Source of the DNA: Bacteroidales bacterium
GTDB lineage: Bacteria; Bacteroidota; Bacteroidia; Bacteroidales; UBA932
Direction: 5' to 3'
Assembly (NCBI GenBank): GCA_017614715.1
Contig: JAGABI010000065.1
Location: 1-56,215 of the forward strand
DNA length: 56,215 bases
The translations under genes were made by a program, and so were the position numbers. The notes below the pieces were generated by a model. It worked only from the letters and a program-made list of their open reading frames with translations, was not told the DNA's origin and did not search any database. How positions within the stretch are numbered: the stretch's first letter is position 1; every line of letters begins with the position of its first letter. Shown here piece after piece: positions 47,801 to 56,215 of the stretch.

Positions 47801-49144
47801 TTGACTCTCAAAAACTTCATCCGCAACAAGTGGGTCAAGTTCGCCTTCTGGGGCATCCTGTACTGCCTTTGGGTAATATGGTTGCACAGTTTCTGGTGGT
47901 TACTTGGCCTTATTGTTGTTTTTGATATGTGCGTCACCAAGAAGGTCAACTGGACCTTCTGGAAACCGAGGTACAAGGAGGGTGAGAAGCCAAACCTGCT
48001 GCTTGACTGGCTGGATGCCATCATCTTTGCAGTGATTGTGGTCACCTTCATCAATATCTTCTTCTTCCAGTCGTTCAAGATACCTTCTTCCTCCATGGAG
48101 AACACCCTGATGACGGGTGACTATCTTTTCGTGGACAAGATGCGCTATGGCCCCCGTATCCCTGAGACTCCGCTCACTATACCGTTCACGCACAACACCT
48201 GGCTGAACGGCAAGCAGTCCTATTCAGAGGCCGTCAAATGGCCTTATCGCAGGCTGAAGCCACTGGGGCGCGGAATCCGGCGCGGCGACTGCGTGGTGTT
48301 CAACTTCCCACACGGTGACACAATCCTGGCGCGGGTACCGGCAGAGGACTACTACGCACACGTACGTATCAACGGCCGCGAATATACGCAGCAGGTCTTC
48401 GGGCCGGTTATAACGCGTCCTGCCGACAAGACCGACCACTATGTGAAGCGCCTGGTGGGTATGCCGGGGGATACTCTCACAATTGAGGGCGGCCTGGTGT
48501 ACATAGACGGTGAACAGCAGAAGGTTTATGACGGTATCCAGCTCACTTACAAGGTGATTACCAATGGAACCCCCATCAGCCGCGTGGCTCTGGAAAAACT
48601 CGGGGTGGACCGCAACCAGATCCACTACGACCCCCAGCTGCCGGGCTATCACAACCTTACCCTCACAGCGGCAGCGCACAAGGTGGTGGCCAAGATGTCT
48701 AACGTTGTGGGCGCCACTGTCAACCTGGAGAACTATCCGGGCGATTATCTCGATTCTTACAAGATGATCTTTCCCTATGATGACCGTGGTTTCACCCGTG
48801 ACAACTACGGCCCGATTTGGATTCCGGCCAAAGGGGCGACAGTTGCCCTTACCAAAGACAACATAGCGTTCTATCGCCGTATCATTGAAGTTTACGAGCA
48901 TAACAATTTTGAAGAGAAGGGCGGCAAGTTCTATATCGACGGTGAAGAGATAACAGAATACACATTCAAGCAGGATTATTTCTTCATGATGGGTGACAAC
49001 CGTCATAACTCGCTGGATTCCCGCTACTGGGGCTTTGTTCCGGAAGATCATATAGTGGGTACGCCGGCGTTTATATGGCTCTCAATGGAGCCCGGCGGCA
49101 AGGTGAGATGGCGTCGTATAGGCAAGTTTGTGCTGAATTCATAA
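47801..49144 (+). CDS. lepB: signal peptidase I (UUG start)
   Basis: Membrane serine protease of 447 residues that removes signal peptides from exported proteins. Two N-terminal hydrophobic stretches (residues 13-45 and 71-90) precede the catalytic Ser98 in IPSSSMENTLMTGD. The general-base Lys216 is in VKRLVGMPGD, and the C-terminal box reads MMGDNRHNSLDSRYWGFVP. It is longer than E. coli LepB (324) because of a central insert usual in Bacteroidota. A stop lies two codons before the TTG at 47801 and no ATG occurs until residue 43, past the first helix, so UUG is the likely start. Confidence 0.93.
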   Translation: MTLKNFIRNKWVKFAFWGILYCLWVIWLHSFWWLLGLIVVFDMCVTKKVNWTFWKPRYKEGEKPNLLLDWLDAIIFAVIVVTFINIFFFQSFKIPSSSMENTLMTGDYLFVDKMRYGPRIPETPLTIPFTHNTWLNGKQSYSEAVKWPYRRLKPLGRGIRRGDCVVFNFPHGDTILARVPAEDYYAHVRINGREYTQQVFGPVITRPADKTDHYVKRLVGMPGDTLTIEGGLVYIDGEQQKVYDGIQLTYKVITNGTPISRVALEKLGVDRNQIHYDPQLPGYHNLTLTAAAHKVVAKMSNVVGATVNLENYPGDYLDSYKMIFPYDDRGFTRDNYGPIWIPAKGATVALTKDNIAFYRRIIEVYEHNNFEEKGGKFYIDGEEITEYTFKQDYFFMMGDNRHNSLDSRYWGFVPEDHIVGTPAFIWLSMEPGGKVRWRRIGKFVLNS

Positions 49145-49148
49145 AAAA

Positions 49149-49180
49149 TTTGGTTTTTTGATTAAAAATCAAGATATTTG
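49149..49180 (+). promoter_or_regulatory. promoter of the rpmB-rpmG-DUF4295 unit
   Basis: TTTG at 49149-49152, 20 bases, GATATTTG at 49173-49180 (first base off consensus). The leader to the rpmB ATG would be about 35 bases. Confidence 0.5.
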
Positions 49181-49219
49181 CAGCCCTTAAAAAGCAGAAA
49201 AAATAAAAAATAGCATATT

Positions 49220-49462
49220 ATGTCACGAGTTTGTCAGGTTACAGGTAAGAAGAGGATGATTGGAAACAATGTTTCCCACTCCCGCAGACGCACTAAACGC
49301 GAGTTTGCTCCCAACCTCAAAACCAAGAAGTTCTGGTCTGAGGAAGAGGGCAGGTTTATCACTTTGAAGGTCTCTTGCAACGGTATGAAGACCATCTATA
49401 AGAACGGCCTTGCCGAGACTCTTAAGCGCGCTGAGGCTAAAGGTTTAATTAAAATCGTTTAA
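49220..49462 (+). CDS. rpmB: 50S ribosomal protein L28
   Basis: Basic protein of 80 residues: [20 protein letters not shown], then [18 protein letters not shown], the bL28 pattern. It is first of three small genes with gaps of 11 and 24 bases. Confidence 0.97.
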   Translation: MSRVCQVTGKKRMIGNNVSHSRRRTKREFAPNLKTKKFWSEEEGRFITLKVSCNGMKTIYKNGLAETLKRAEAKGLIKIV

Positions 49463-49473
49463 CAATTACAGCT

Positions 49474-49659
49474 ATGGCAGGAAAGAAAGGTAATAGAGTT
49501 CAGGTGATTCTCGAGTGCACCGAGCAGAAGGCCAGCGGCGTTCCGGGTATGTCCCGCTACATCACTACCAAGAACAAAAAGAATACTCCCGACAAGTTGG
49601 AGCGCATGAAATACAACCCGTATCTGCGCAAGATGACTCTTCACAAGGAGATTAAATAG
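49474..49659 (+). CDS. rpmG: 50S ribosomal protein L33
   Basis: Protein of 61 residues, [17 protein letters not shown] at the start, then [21 protein letters not shown], the bL33 pattern. It lacks the two CxxC zinc pairs, so it is the zinc-free form. Confidence 0.96.
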   Translation: MAGKKGNRVQVILECTEQKASGVPGMSRYITTKNKKNTPDKLERMKYNPYLRKMTLHKEIK

Positions 49660-49683
49660 TAACATTATAAATATCGCAATACT

Positions 49684-49851
49684 ATGGCAAAGAAAGCGGT
49701 CGCAACATTCGGCGGTGACAGGAAAGACCAGAAAAGCGTTGTTAAATGCATCCGTATGGACAAGAATGGTCGTACTGGCTCTTACACTTTCAAAGAGGAG
49801 CTCGTACCCACCGATAAGGTTAAAGAATTTTTCGCCAAAACTCAGAACTAA
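49684..49851 (+). CDS. DUF4295 small basic protein (Bacteroidota, ribosomal cluster)
   Basis: A 55-residue Lys-rich protein beginning MAKKAVATFGGDRKDQKSVV and ending FFAKTQN. The length, charge and place directly after rpmB and rpmG match DUF4295, a family confined to Bacteroidota. The setting suggests a ribosome component; I recall a Bacteroidota-specific large-subunit protein (bL38) described from a Flavobacterium ribosome and this may be it, but I am not sure the two are the same family. Confidence 0.85.
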   Translation: MAKKAVATFGGDRKDQKSVVKCIRMDKNGRTGSYTFKEELVPTDKVKEFFAKTQN

Positions 49852-49882
49852 TTTTTGAGCCAGGCATAAGGTATACCGATGT

Positions 49883-49917
49883 AAGACGGAGCCGCTGGCT
49901 TCGTCTTTATTGTTTTA
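49883..49917 (+). terminator. rho-independent terminator after DUF4295
   Basis: An 11-base stem (49883-49893 with 49897-49907, one wobble) around GCT, then TATTGTTTT. It ends the rpmB-rpmG-DUF4295 unit just before the radical SAM gene. Confidence 0.88.
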
Positions 49918-49921
49918 AGAT

Positions 49922-50686
49922 ATGGCGACATTTCTCTGGAACGATATAGTGTTTGGCCCGATACACAGCCGTCGGGTGGGACGTTCACTGGGTATTAACC
50001 TGTTGCCGCGCGAGGCCAAGGTATGCACTTTTGACTGCGTATATTGCGAATGCGGAGGCCTGAAGCGTGGCGCATCGGGACATCGTTTGCCGACCCTGGA
50101 TGAGGTTCGCGAAGCAATTCAGGGGAGATTCTCTGAGCTGGCATCAGCCGGGCAGGGGATAGATTCCATATCTTTCACCGGCAACGGCGAACCCACGCTC
50201 CATCCCGATTTCCCTGCAATTATAGATATTACGCTCGCAGCCCGCGACCGTTGGTTCCCGCAGGCAGTGGTGAGCGTGTTCTCAAACGCCACCCGTCTGG
50301 ACCGTCCGGAAATTGTTGCGGCGCTGATGAGGGTGGATAACCCGATCCTCAAGATAGACTGCGCTACGGACGATCTGGCGGCGGTAATGAACCGCCCCCG
50401 CAAGGGTTACTCTGTCGCCAGAACGGTAGAGTTGATGAAGGCTTTCAAAGGAGATTTTATTCTGCAGACCATGCTGGTGAAGGGGCCGGTGGTGGACAAC
50501 ACGACGCCGGAGGCACTCGATGCCTGGCGCAATGTAGTGCGCGAACTGCACCCCCGCGAGGTGATGCTCTACAGCGTGGAACGCGACACCCCGGTGGCCG
50601 GGATAGAGCGGGTGGATGCCGACACCCTTGCCCAGGCGGCTGCGCCTTTGGTGGCAGAGGGATTTAGTATTCAAATAAACGCCTGA
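49922..50686 (+). CDS. radical SAM protein (COG0731-like)
   Basis: Protein of 254 residues that uses a [4Fe-4S] cluster and S-adenosylmethionine for radical chemistry. The cluster motif is CTFDCVYC (Cys35, Cys39, Cys42), preceded by GPIHSRRVGRSLGINLLP, a family-specific lead. SFTGNGEPTLHPDF is the SAM-binding GGE-type segment. The substrate is not known for this branch; relatives are annotated as Fe-S oxidoreductases or compared with tRNA-modifying enzymes. It starts 5 bases after the upstream terminator, so its promoter must overlap that region or it is read by read-through. Confidence 0.85.
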   Translation: MATFLWNDIVFGPIHSRRVGRSLGINLLPREAKVCTFDCVYCECGGLKRGASGHRLPTLDEVREAIQGRFSELASAGQGIDSISFTGNGEPTLHPDFPAIIDITLAARDRWFPQAVVSVFSNATRLDRPEIVAALMRVDNPILKIDCATDDLAAVMNRPRKGYSVARTVELMKAFKGDFILQTMLVKGPVVDNTTPEALDAWRNVVRELHPREVMLYSVERDTPVAGIERVDADTLAQAAAPLVAEGFSIQINA

Positions 50687-50736
50687 AACGCCAGTTTTTT
50701 TGTACTTTTACAACCTTAATCGAAATAATTTCTCAG

Positions 50737-51699
50737 ATGGGTTTTTTCTTTAAGAAGCGCAATTCGGACTCCGGGACTGCCCAAGAAGACAAAGCGGCCC
50801 TCGAGGCTGGCCTTGGAAAGACCAAGCAGTCGCTGCTGAGCCGCCTGCAGTATGCCGTGATGGGCAAAAGCGTGGTGGATGACGATGTGCTTGATTCCAT
50901 TGAGGAGGCGCTGATTGCCTCCGATGTAGGGGTGGATACCACCGTGAAGATTATCGAGCGTCTGGAAGAGCGAGTAAAGCGTGACAAATACCTCAATACC
51001 GCCGATCTCAACCGCATCCTTTGCGAAGAGATAGAGGCGCTTATTGCGGGCGATGCCGTGGAGCAGGAGCCCTTTGACTTCAGCAAAAAACCTTACGTGA
51101 TAATGGTTGTGGGTGTGAACGGTGTGGGCAAGACCACCACTATCGGCAAGCTTGCCGCGCAGTTAAAGGCAGAGGGGAAAAAGGTCGTGCTTGGTGCCGC
51201 CGATACTTTCCGGGCCGCCGCCGTGGATCAGCTGGTTATCTGGGCGGAGCGTGCCGGGGTGGATATCATCAAGCAGGAGATGGGGAGCGACCCCGCCTCT
51301 GTGGCATACGACAGTGTGAAATCGGCTGTGGCCAAAGGGGCCGACGTGGTAATTATTGATACTGCCGGACGCCTTCACAACAAGGTCAACCTGATGAACG
51401 AGCTCACCAAGATACGCAACGTTATGCGCAAGGTGGTGCCCGATGCACCGCACGAGGTACTGCTGGTGATTGACGGCTCCACCGGCCAGAACGGTTTTAT
51501 GCAAGCCAGGGAGTTCACCCGCGCCACCGATGTCACTGCGCTGGCTGTCACAAAGCTTGACGGTAGCGCCAAAGGCGGTGTGGTTATCGGTATCAGCGAC
51601 CAGTTCAAAATCCCCGTCAAGTTTATCGGTGTCGGGGAGAGGATAGAGGACCTTCGCCTCTTTAACAAGAAGGATTATGTAGAATCATTGTTTAAATAG
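50737..51699 (+). CDS. ftsY: signal recognition particle receptor FtsY
   Basis: SRP GTPase at the membrane that docks ribosome-SRP complexes to the translocon. It has 320 residues, with only a short N-terminal region before the NG domain, as in many non-proteobacteria. The helical N-domain is followed by the P-loop GVNGVGKTTT (from residue 126), DTFRAAAVDQL, DTAGRLHNKVNLM and TKLDGSAKGG. A weak -7 box (TACTTTTA, 50703-50710) lies before it. pheT follows after 9 bases. Confidence 0.97.
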   Translation: MGFFFKKRNSDSGTAQEDKAALEAGLGKTKQSLLSRLQYAVMGKSVVDDDVLDSIEEALIASDVGVDTTVKIIERLEERVKRDKYLNTADLNRILCEEIEALIAGDAVEQEPFDFSKKPYVIMVVGVNGVGKTTTIGKLAAQLKAEGKKVVLGAADTFRAAAVDQLVIWAERAGVDIIKQEMGSDPASVAYDSVKSAVAKGADVVIIDTAGRLHNKVNLMNELTKIRNVMRKVVPDAPHEVLLVIDGSTGQNGFMQAREFTRATDVTALAVTKLDGSAKGGVVIGISDQFKIPVKFIGVGERIEDLRLFNKKDYVESLFK

Positions 51700-51708
51700 T
51701 ATACAGAG

Positions 51709-54168
51709 ATGACAGTTTCGTATAATTGGCTTAAAGATTATCTTAAGTTTGACCTTACCCCGGAAAAAGTGGCCGAGGTGTTGACTTTCACCGGTTTGGA
51801 GGTGGAGCACGTAGAGACCGTAGAGCAGATTCCCGGAGGTCTGGCAGGTGTTGTGGTGGCCGAGGTGCTGGAGTGTGTGGCACATCCGGACAGCGACCAT
51901 CTGCACATAACCAAGCTTAATATCGGGCAGGCCGAGCCGCTCCAGGTTGTTTGCGGCGCTCCCAATGTGGCTGCAGGGCAGAAGGTTATGCTGGCTACCG
52001 TCGGTACCAAGCTGGTGGACATCCACGGTGAAGAACTCAAACTCAAGAAATCCAAGATCCGCGGTGTGGAGAGCCTGGGCATGATTTGCGCGCAGGACGA
52101 GCTTGGCATCGGAGAAGACCACTCCGGCATCATGGTCCTCGAGCCCGATGCTGTTCCCGGCACCCCGGCCAAGGACTATCTGAAGCTCTCTTGCGACACT
52201 GTTTATGAAATAGGCCTGACCCCCAACCGCATAGACGGTGCTTCTCACATCGGCGTGGCGCGCGACCTCTATGCATGGTGCCGCCTGAACGGCGTGCCGG
52301 TAGAGTGGACCCTGCCGCAGCCCTCAATCGAACTTAAGGGTGAGGGCAAAGCCATTCCGGTTGAGGTTATCGCTCCGGAGGATGCCCCCCGCTACATCGG
52401 CATCACCTTCAAGAACGTGAAGGTCGGCCCCTCTCCGGAGTGGCTCCGTGACCGCTTGAATTCTGTGGGACAGCGTCCCATCAACAATATCGTGGATATC
52501 ACCAACTTTATCTTGAACGAATACTGCCAGCCGCTGCACTGCTTCGACTTGAACCAGATAGAGGGCGGCAAGGTAATAGTGCGCCGTGCGGCTGAGGGCG
52601 AGAAGATGGTTACTCTTGACGGCGTGGAGCGCACCCTGACCGACCGCGACCTGGTTATTGCCAACACCCGCGAGCCTATGTGCATTGCCGGCGTGTTTGG
52701 CGGTGAGAAGTCGGGCGTTACCGAGGCGACTACAGATGTTTTCCTGGAGATTGCTTACTTCAACCCCGTCACTATCCGCAAGACCAGCAAGCGTCTGGGC
52801 CTCAAGACCGATGCATCGTTCCGCTATGAGCGCGGCATAGACCCCACCAACACCATGAATGTGGCGCGCCGTGCCGCACAACTGATTTGCGAGCTCTCCG
52901 GCGCACAGATAGTGGGCGAGCCGCAGGAGTTCCGTGCCGGTGAATTCCGCCTGGCTGAGGTCGATCTGGACTATGCCCGCATGTTCTCGCTCATGGGCAA
53001 GAATATCGGCGTGCAGACCGTAAAGGATATCCTGTCGTACCTGGATTATAAGATTCTCTCAGAGAGCGAAAGCGGTTGCCGTGTGGCTGTGCCTGCATAT
53101 TATGTTGATGTTACCCGCGAGTGCGACGTTGTGGAAGAGGTGCTCCGCATCTATGGTTACAACAATATCGAGCTCCCCGGTGGCATGAAGGCGAGCATAC
53201 AGCCCACTCCGAGCCCCGACCCCGAGCTGGTCCGCAAGCAGGTCAGCGATCTCCTCACCAACCGCGGGTTCTATGAGATAATGAACAACTCACTCACCCG
53301 CAGCGCATACTACGACAAGCTCGAGACCTTCCCGGCTGCAAATTGCGTCCGTCTGCTCAACCCGCTCAGTTCCGATCTGGACTGCATGCGCCAGAGCCTG
53401 ATCCCCGCAGGGCTGGAGACCGTCTCTTATAATATCAAGCACCAGAACAACTCCCTCAGGCTGTATGAGATAGGCAATGTGTACAGCTACAGTGCAGATG
53501 CAGAGGATCAGTTGAGCGCAGCAAATCTTAAGAACTATCATGAGGAGCTGATGCTCTCCATGATAATCACCGGACCCGCCACTAAGGTGTGGAACAACGA
53601 GATCGGGGCTGGTTCTTACTTTGAGCTCAAGGGTTATCTGGAGCTGCTGGTCCGCCGTTATGGCATGACTCTTTACGATATGGAGTGCGCTCCCGCACCG
53701 TCCGATATCTTTAACGAAGGGCTCACTTATTCGCTGCAGGGCAAACAGTTCGCCACTATCGGTACAGTATCAAAACAGTTGCTCAAGATGTTCGACATCA
53801 AGCAGCCGGTATTCGTGGCAGAGGTTTCTTTCAAGACTCTGATGCAGGTGATCCGCCGCAACAAGGTTAAATATCACGAGTTGCCCAAGTATCCGGAAGT
53901 CAAGCGCGACCTTGCGCTGCTGCTGGACGAGAAGGTATCGTTTGCCGATCTCCGCCGCGAGGCAGTGCGTGCAGAGAAAGCGCTGCTAAAGAGCGTGACG
54001 CTGTTTGACGTATATCGCGGAATAAAGATCCCCGAGGGCAAGAAGCAGTATGCGCTCAGCTTTGTGCTTCAGAATCCGGAGCAGACACTTACCGACGAGG
54101 CTGTGGAGCGGATTATGGATAAACTCCTCAAGACCTTCGAAAGCAAGTTCGGCGCTATTTTGAGGTAA
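51709..54168 (+). CDS. pheT: phenylalanyl-tRNA synthetase beta subunit
   Basis: Partner of PheS in the alpha2-beta2 enzyme; 819 residues. Domains in order are an N-terminal start MTVSYNWLKDYLKF, a tRNA-binding OB domain (residues about 40-150, HPDSDHLHITKLNIG), B3/B4 with the editing site (about 215-395, RPINNIVDITNFI), B5 (about 405-475), the catalytic-like core (GLETVSYNIKHQNNSLRLYEIG) and the FDX-ACB anticodon domain at the end (YPEVKRDLALLLDEKVSFADL). pheS is not in the window. The last 14 bases overlap the convergent lnt gene, and no terminator hairpin is seen. Confidence 0.97.
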   Translation: MTVSYNWLKDYLKFDLTPEKVAEVLTFTGLEVEHVETVEQIPGGLAGVVVAEVLECVAHPDSDHLHITKLNIGQAEPLQVVCGAPNVAAGQKVMLATVGTKLVDIHGEELKLKKSKIRGVESLGMICAQDELGIGEDHSGIMVLEPDAVPGTPAKDYLKLSCDTVYEIGLTPNRIDGASHIGVARDLYAWCRLNGVPVEWTLPQPSIELKGEGKAIPVEVIAPEDAPRYIGITFKNVKVGPSPEWLRDRLNSVGQRPINNIVDITNFILNEYCQPLHCFDLNQIEGGKVIVRRAAEGEKMVTLDGVERTLTDRDLVIANTREPMCIAGVFGGEKSGVTEATTDVFLEIAYFNPVTIRKTSKRLGLKTDASFRYERGIDPTNTMNVARRAAQLICELSGAQIVGEPQEFRAGEFRLAEVDLDYARMFSLMGKNIGVQTVKDILSYLDYKILSESESGCRVAVPAYYVDVTRECDVVEEVLRIYGYNNIELPGGMKASIQPTPSPDPELVRKQVSDLLTNRGFYEIMNNSLTRSAYYDKLETFPAANCVRLLNPLSSDLDCMRQSLIPAGLETVSYNIKHQNNSLRLYEIGNVYSYSADAEDQLSAANLKNYHEELMLSMIITGPATKVWNNEIGAGSYFELKGYLELLVRRYGMTLYDMECAPAPSDIFNEGLTYSLQGKQFATIGTVSKQLLKMFDIKQPVFVAEVSFKTLMQVIRRNKVKYHELPKYPEVKRDLALLLDEKVSFADLRREAVRAEKALLKSVTLFDVYRGIKIPEGKKQYALSFVLQNPEQTLTDEAVERIMDKLLKTFESKFGAILR

Positions 54169-55741
54169 GGCGTCTTGCCAGAAGCGCAATCAACAGAAGC
54201 AGAAACATAAAACTGCATAAACGACCTGTTACATCGCCATATTCGGTGTAACAGGTTTTTTTATCGTTGAGGTTTACGGTATTGCGGATGGCTACCGGCT
54301 CCCACCATCCGGTGCGCTGAATCACGTCGCCGCGCTGGTTTATGAAGCCGGAGATGCCGGTATTGGCCACATGCACCACGTCCCGCCGCGTCTCGATGGC
54401 GCGCAGTTTTGCAAAGCGGAAATGCTGCCGATAACCGGGAGTGTCGCCCCACCATCCGTCGTTGGTTATCACGGCGGTGAATTGCGCCCCGTAATTGGCC
54501 GTGCGGCGGTAATACTCTCCGTATATGGATTCGTAGCAAATCATTACGCCCACATCGGTCCCCTCTTTGCTGGTGAGGTTATTTACGTCGTCGCTCACGC
54601 CGTAGCTGCTCATGGAGCCGCCAAATAGCTCGAATACTTTCCCCAGAAAGCCCAGATAGCGCTGGTAGGGGATAATCTCCACCGCCGGCACAAGTTTGGA
54701 TTTGTGGTAGTAGTTGCGCATCCCGGTGGTGTCTATCATCATGGCGGTGTTGTATGAGCAATACCATTTATCGCCGATGGGATGTGCATTGTATGGTGCA
54801 ACCGCTTTGGTCGGGAATATCCGGTATGTGATGGCGCCAAGGATGAAGTTGGTCTGCGGATAGTCCTGCAGCAGGCGCTGGATGCCCGCGTAGGTTACAT
54901 TGGTCTCTGGCTTATCCAGATCGTATTGGAATGTGTAGGTTTCCGGGGTTATCACAAAATCGGTGCTGTCCGTGATAACGCCGCGTACAAGGGCAAGCAT
55001 CTTCTCGTCCTGAATCTCCTGGCGCAATCCGCCGTGCTTCTCTGTGTATGCGTCGATGTTGGGCTGAACGGCAACCACCTCCAAAGGGTTGTCTGTCTCA
55101 TGGTAGTTGTTGTAGATGCATATAGATACAGCGGGCGGCGCGATAAGCAGGAGTGAGGTTATCACAGCCAGTGCCACCTTACCGCGGGTATCATACTTGG
55201 TTTTGCTTTTGATGCGCAGCGCTTTGACGGTATCGTAAATAAAGATATTGCTGAGCCATATCCATAGGCTGCCGCCCAGAAAGCCGGTATACTCGTACCA
55301 TTGTGCCAGCATGGGGCTGGTGGCCAGGCTGTTCCCCAGGATGAGCCATGGCCAGGAGATCTCTACATTCTGGTAAACCCGTTCCCATGCTATCCACATG
55401 GTGATCAGGAACAGGTAACTCATCCCACCTTTGAAGTACTTCTTGCTGTAGATGAAGGCTCTGAAAATCACCCACATCTGAAGTGCGTTCAGTGTGATGG
55501 CGAAAAAGGCCCCTGGAACCGATATCCAGTTGATCCAGAAGGTGGTGGCAAGGTTGAAGAGTATAAAAGCCAGATACAACAGCCAGCCTTTGTGCTTTAC
55601 CTCACCCGCTCCGCAAAGATCGGCGAATTTAAGCAGTGGAATAAACGCAAACAGCGCCACCCAGCCGCAGTGGGGAACTAAGAACGGAACCGATGCGAGT
55701 GCTGTGAACAACAGCACGCAGAGCCAGATTTTACCTTTCAT
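54155..55741 (-). CDS. lnt: apolipoprotein N-acyltransferase
   Basis: Adds the third acyl chain to lipoproteins at the inner membrane. It has 528 residues: six or so N-terminal membrane helices, then a periplasmic nitrilase domain, then a last helix (LCSFMFLLLLIALLA). The catalytic triad is visible as Glu267 (VITPETYTF), Lys349 (HKSKLVPAVE) and Cys402 (MICYESIYG), close to the E. coli positions. This window also encodes a lipoprotein (905-2119). It is convergent with pheT and divergent from ssrA. Confidence 0.95.
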   Translation of the reverse strand: MKGKIWLCVLLFTALASVPFLVPHCGWVALFAFIPLLKFADLCGAGEVKHKGWLLYLAFILFNLATTFWINWISVPGAFFAITLNALQMWVIFRAFIYSKKYFKGGMSYLFLITMWIAWERVYQNVEISWPWLILGNSLATSPMLAQWYEYTGFLGGSLWIWLSNIFIYDTVKALRIKSKTKYDTRGKVALAVITSLLLIAPPAVSICIYNNYHETDNPLEVVAVQPNIDAYTEKHGGLRQEIQDEKMLALVRGVITDSTDFVITPETYTFQYDLDKPETNVTYAGIQRLLQDYPQTNFILGAITYRIFPTKAVAPYNAHPIGDKWYCSYNTAMMIDTTGMRNYYHKSKLVPAVEIIPYQRYLGFLGKVFELFGGSMSSYGVSDDVNNLTSKEGTDVGVMICYESIYGEYYRRTANYGAQFTAVITNDGWWGDTPGYRQHFRFAKLRAIETRRDVVHVANTGISGFINQRGDVIQRTGWWEPVAIRNTVNLNDKKTCYTEYGDVTGRLCSFMFLLLLIALLARRLTSK

Positions 55742-55745
55742 ATTT

Positions 55746-55778
55746 CAAATGTAGCGAGTTTTCAAAATTTTTTACAAA
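55746..55778 (-). promoter_or_regulatory. promoter of lnt, nearly leaderless
   Basis: On the minus strand TTTG (55778-55775), 21 bases, TACATTTG (55753-55746). The ATG at 55741 is 4 bases past the -7 box, so the message should have almost no leader. Confidence 0.55.
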
Positions 55779-55802
55779 CTTTGCGCCCGAAATCGTATCA
55801 AT

Positions 55803-56198
55803 GGGGATGTTTTGGTTTTGACAGCAATCGATTTCTTCAGGTAAGCACGTCGAGAGTCGTGGCCCCTCTCGTAAATCTCAGACCTCACGCCATAACTGGC
55901 ACAAACAACTATGCTCTCGCTGCGTAATTAGGCCAAGCCTAATACCTTAATCTCCCCGTCAAGGACGGGCAGACGAGCGTTCCGCCGGATTTTTGTGGAA
56001 GTTCGGTCCGGGATTCGGAACGAGGCAGAACAATTCCTGCTCGCACCTACTACTTCTGTCGGTGCGCTAAGATTCAGAGGCTAAGGGAGCGTTAGCCCGC
56101 CGCCCGGCGGATTCTCCCCGACAATCAAAGGGTGGATAAGCGTGTAGAAAGCTTGCGGGGACGTTGTTTGGACGGCGGTTCGAGTCCGCCCATCTCCA
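55803..56198 (+). ncRNA. ssrA: transfer-messenger RNA
   Basis: Rescues stalled ribosomes and tags the unfinished chain for proteolysis, for example by ClpXP, whose genes are in this window. The 5' end GGGGATG (55803-55809) pairs with CATCTCC (56191-56197) to form the acceptor stem, and GGCGGTTCGAGTCCGCC (56174-56190) is the T arm. The tag frame runs 55898-55927 and reads GTNNYALAA then TAA, with the ALAA end that ClpX recognises. Pseudoknot-like paired segments fill the middle. The 3' CCA is not encoded (ACAAG follows the stem) and must be added. Confidence 0.95.
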
Positions 56199-56215
56199 CA
56201 AGAAAAGCCGGCTAT

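Noticed and set aside
56174-56200. A tRNA gene at the right end (T-arm and acceptor-like sequence)
   Set aside because: The T arm and acceptor strand belong to the tmRNA, whose 5' half is at 55803 with the tag frame between.

Overview
This looks like chromosomal sequence from a member of the Bacteroidales (phylum Bacteroidota) of moderately high G+C. The signs are promoters with a TAnnTTTG -7 box and, at several genes, a TTTG -33 box about 19-21 bases upstream; almost no Shine-Dalgarno sites; Bacteroidota-type genes (DUF1573, DUF4199, DUF4295, a TamB-like protein of about 1490 residues, a SecA of about 1100 residues, Rho with a large low-complexity insert); and a tmRNA whose tag reads GTNNYALAA. 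I cannot name the genus.

Layout: (1) 1-4.1 kb: the 5' part of rfbB, a divergent von Willebrand A lipoprotein, a HigBA-type toxin-antitoxin pair with its own promoters and possible operator, and a family 2 glycosyltransferase. (2) 4.0-9.6 kb: tig-clpP-clpX on the minus strand (folding and proteolysis), divergent from an M20 dipeptidase gene overlapping pyrF. (3) 9.6-21.4 kb: rho, the convergent tamB-like gene, gyrA, a TPR protein and a PurF-family protein that lacks the catalytic N-terminal cysteine. (4) 21.4-32.1 kb, the accessory region: a short ComEC with a duplicated, repeat-filled start region, a Y1 (RAYT-like) transposase-type gene next to a REP-like hairpin, a four-gene AT-rich operon (two adenine methyltransferases, an McrB-like ATPase and a DUF2357/McrC-like nuclease), and a convergent Abi_2/HEPN gene. 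(5) 32.2-39.7 kb: ackA, the lutABC operon for lactate oxidation, secA and a small 2x[4Fe-4S] ferredoxin. (6) 39.8-44.5 kb: a DUF1573 protein, MeaB GTPase, an ArsP_2-type membrane protein, a DPM-like glycosyltransferase and a DUF4199 protein. (7) 44.6-51.7 kb: translation and export genes thrS-infC-rpmI-rplT-lepB, rpmB-rpmG-DUF4295, a radical SAM gene and ftsY. (8) 51.7-56.2 kb: pheT, convergent lnt and the ssrA tmRNA.

Most of the window is housekeeping. The best candidate for a less-described system is the 24.2-32.1 kb defence island. It pairs an McrBC-type restriction module with two dedicated N6-adenine methyltransferases, the arrangement of LlaJI but with adenine rather than cytosine enzymes, and it is followed by an Abi_2 gene. 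Other points worth a second look are non-AUG starts (infC AUA with a perfect AGGAGG, tig apparently CUG, lepB UUG), near-leaderless promoters on several genes, the Cys-less PurF homologue, and the 34-bp repeats that sit exactly where they could alter translational coupling into comEC.
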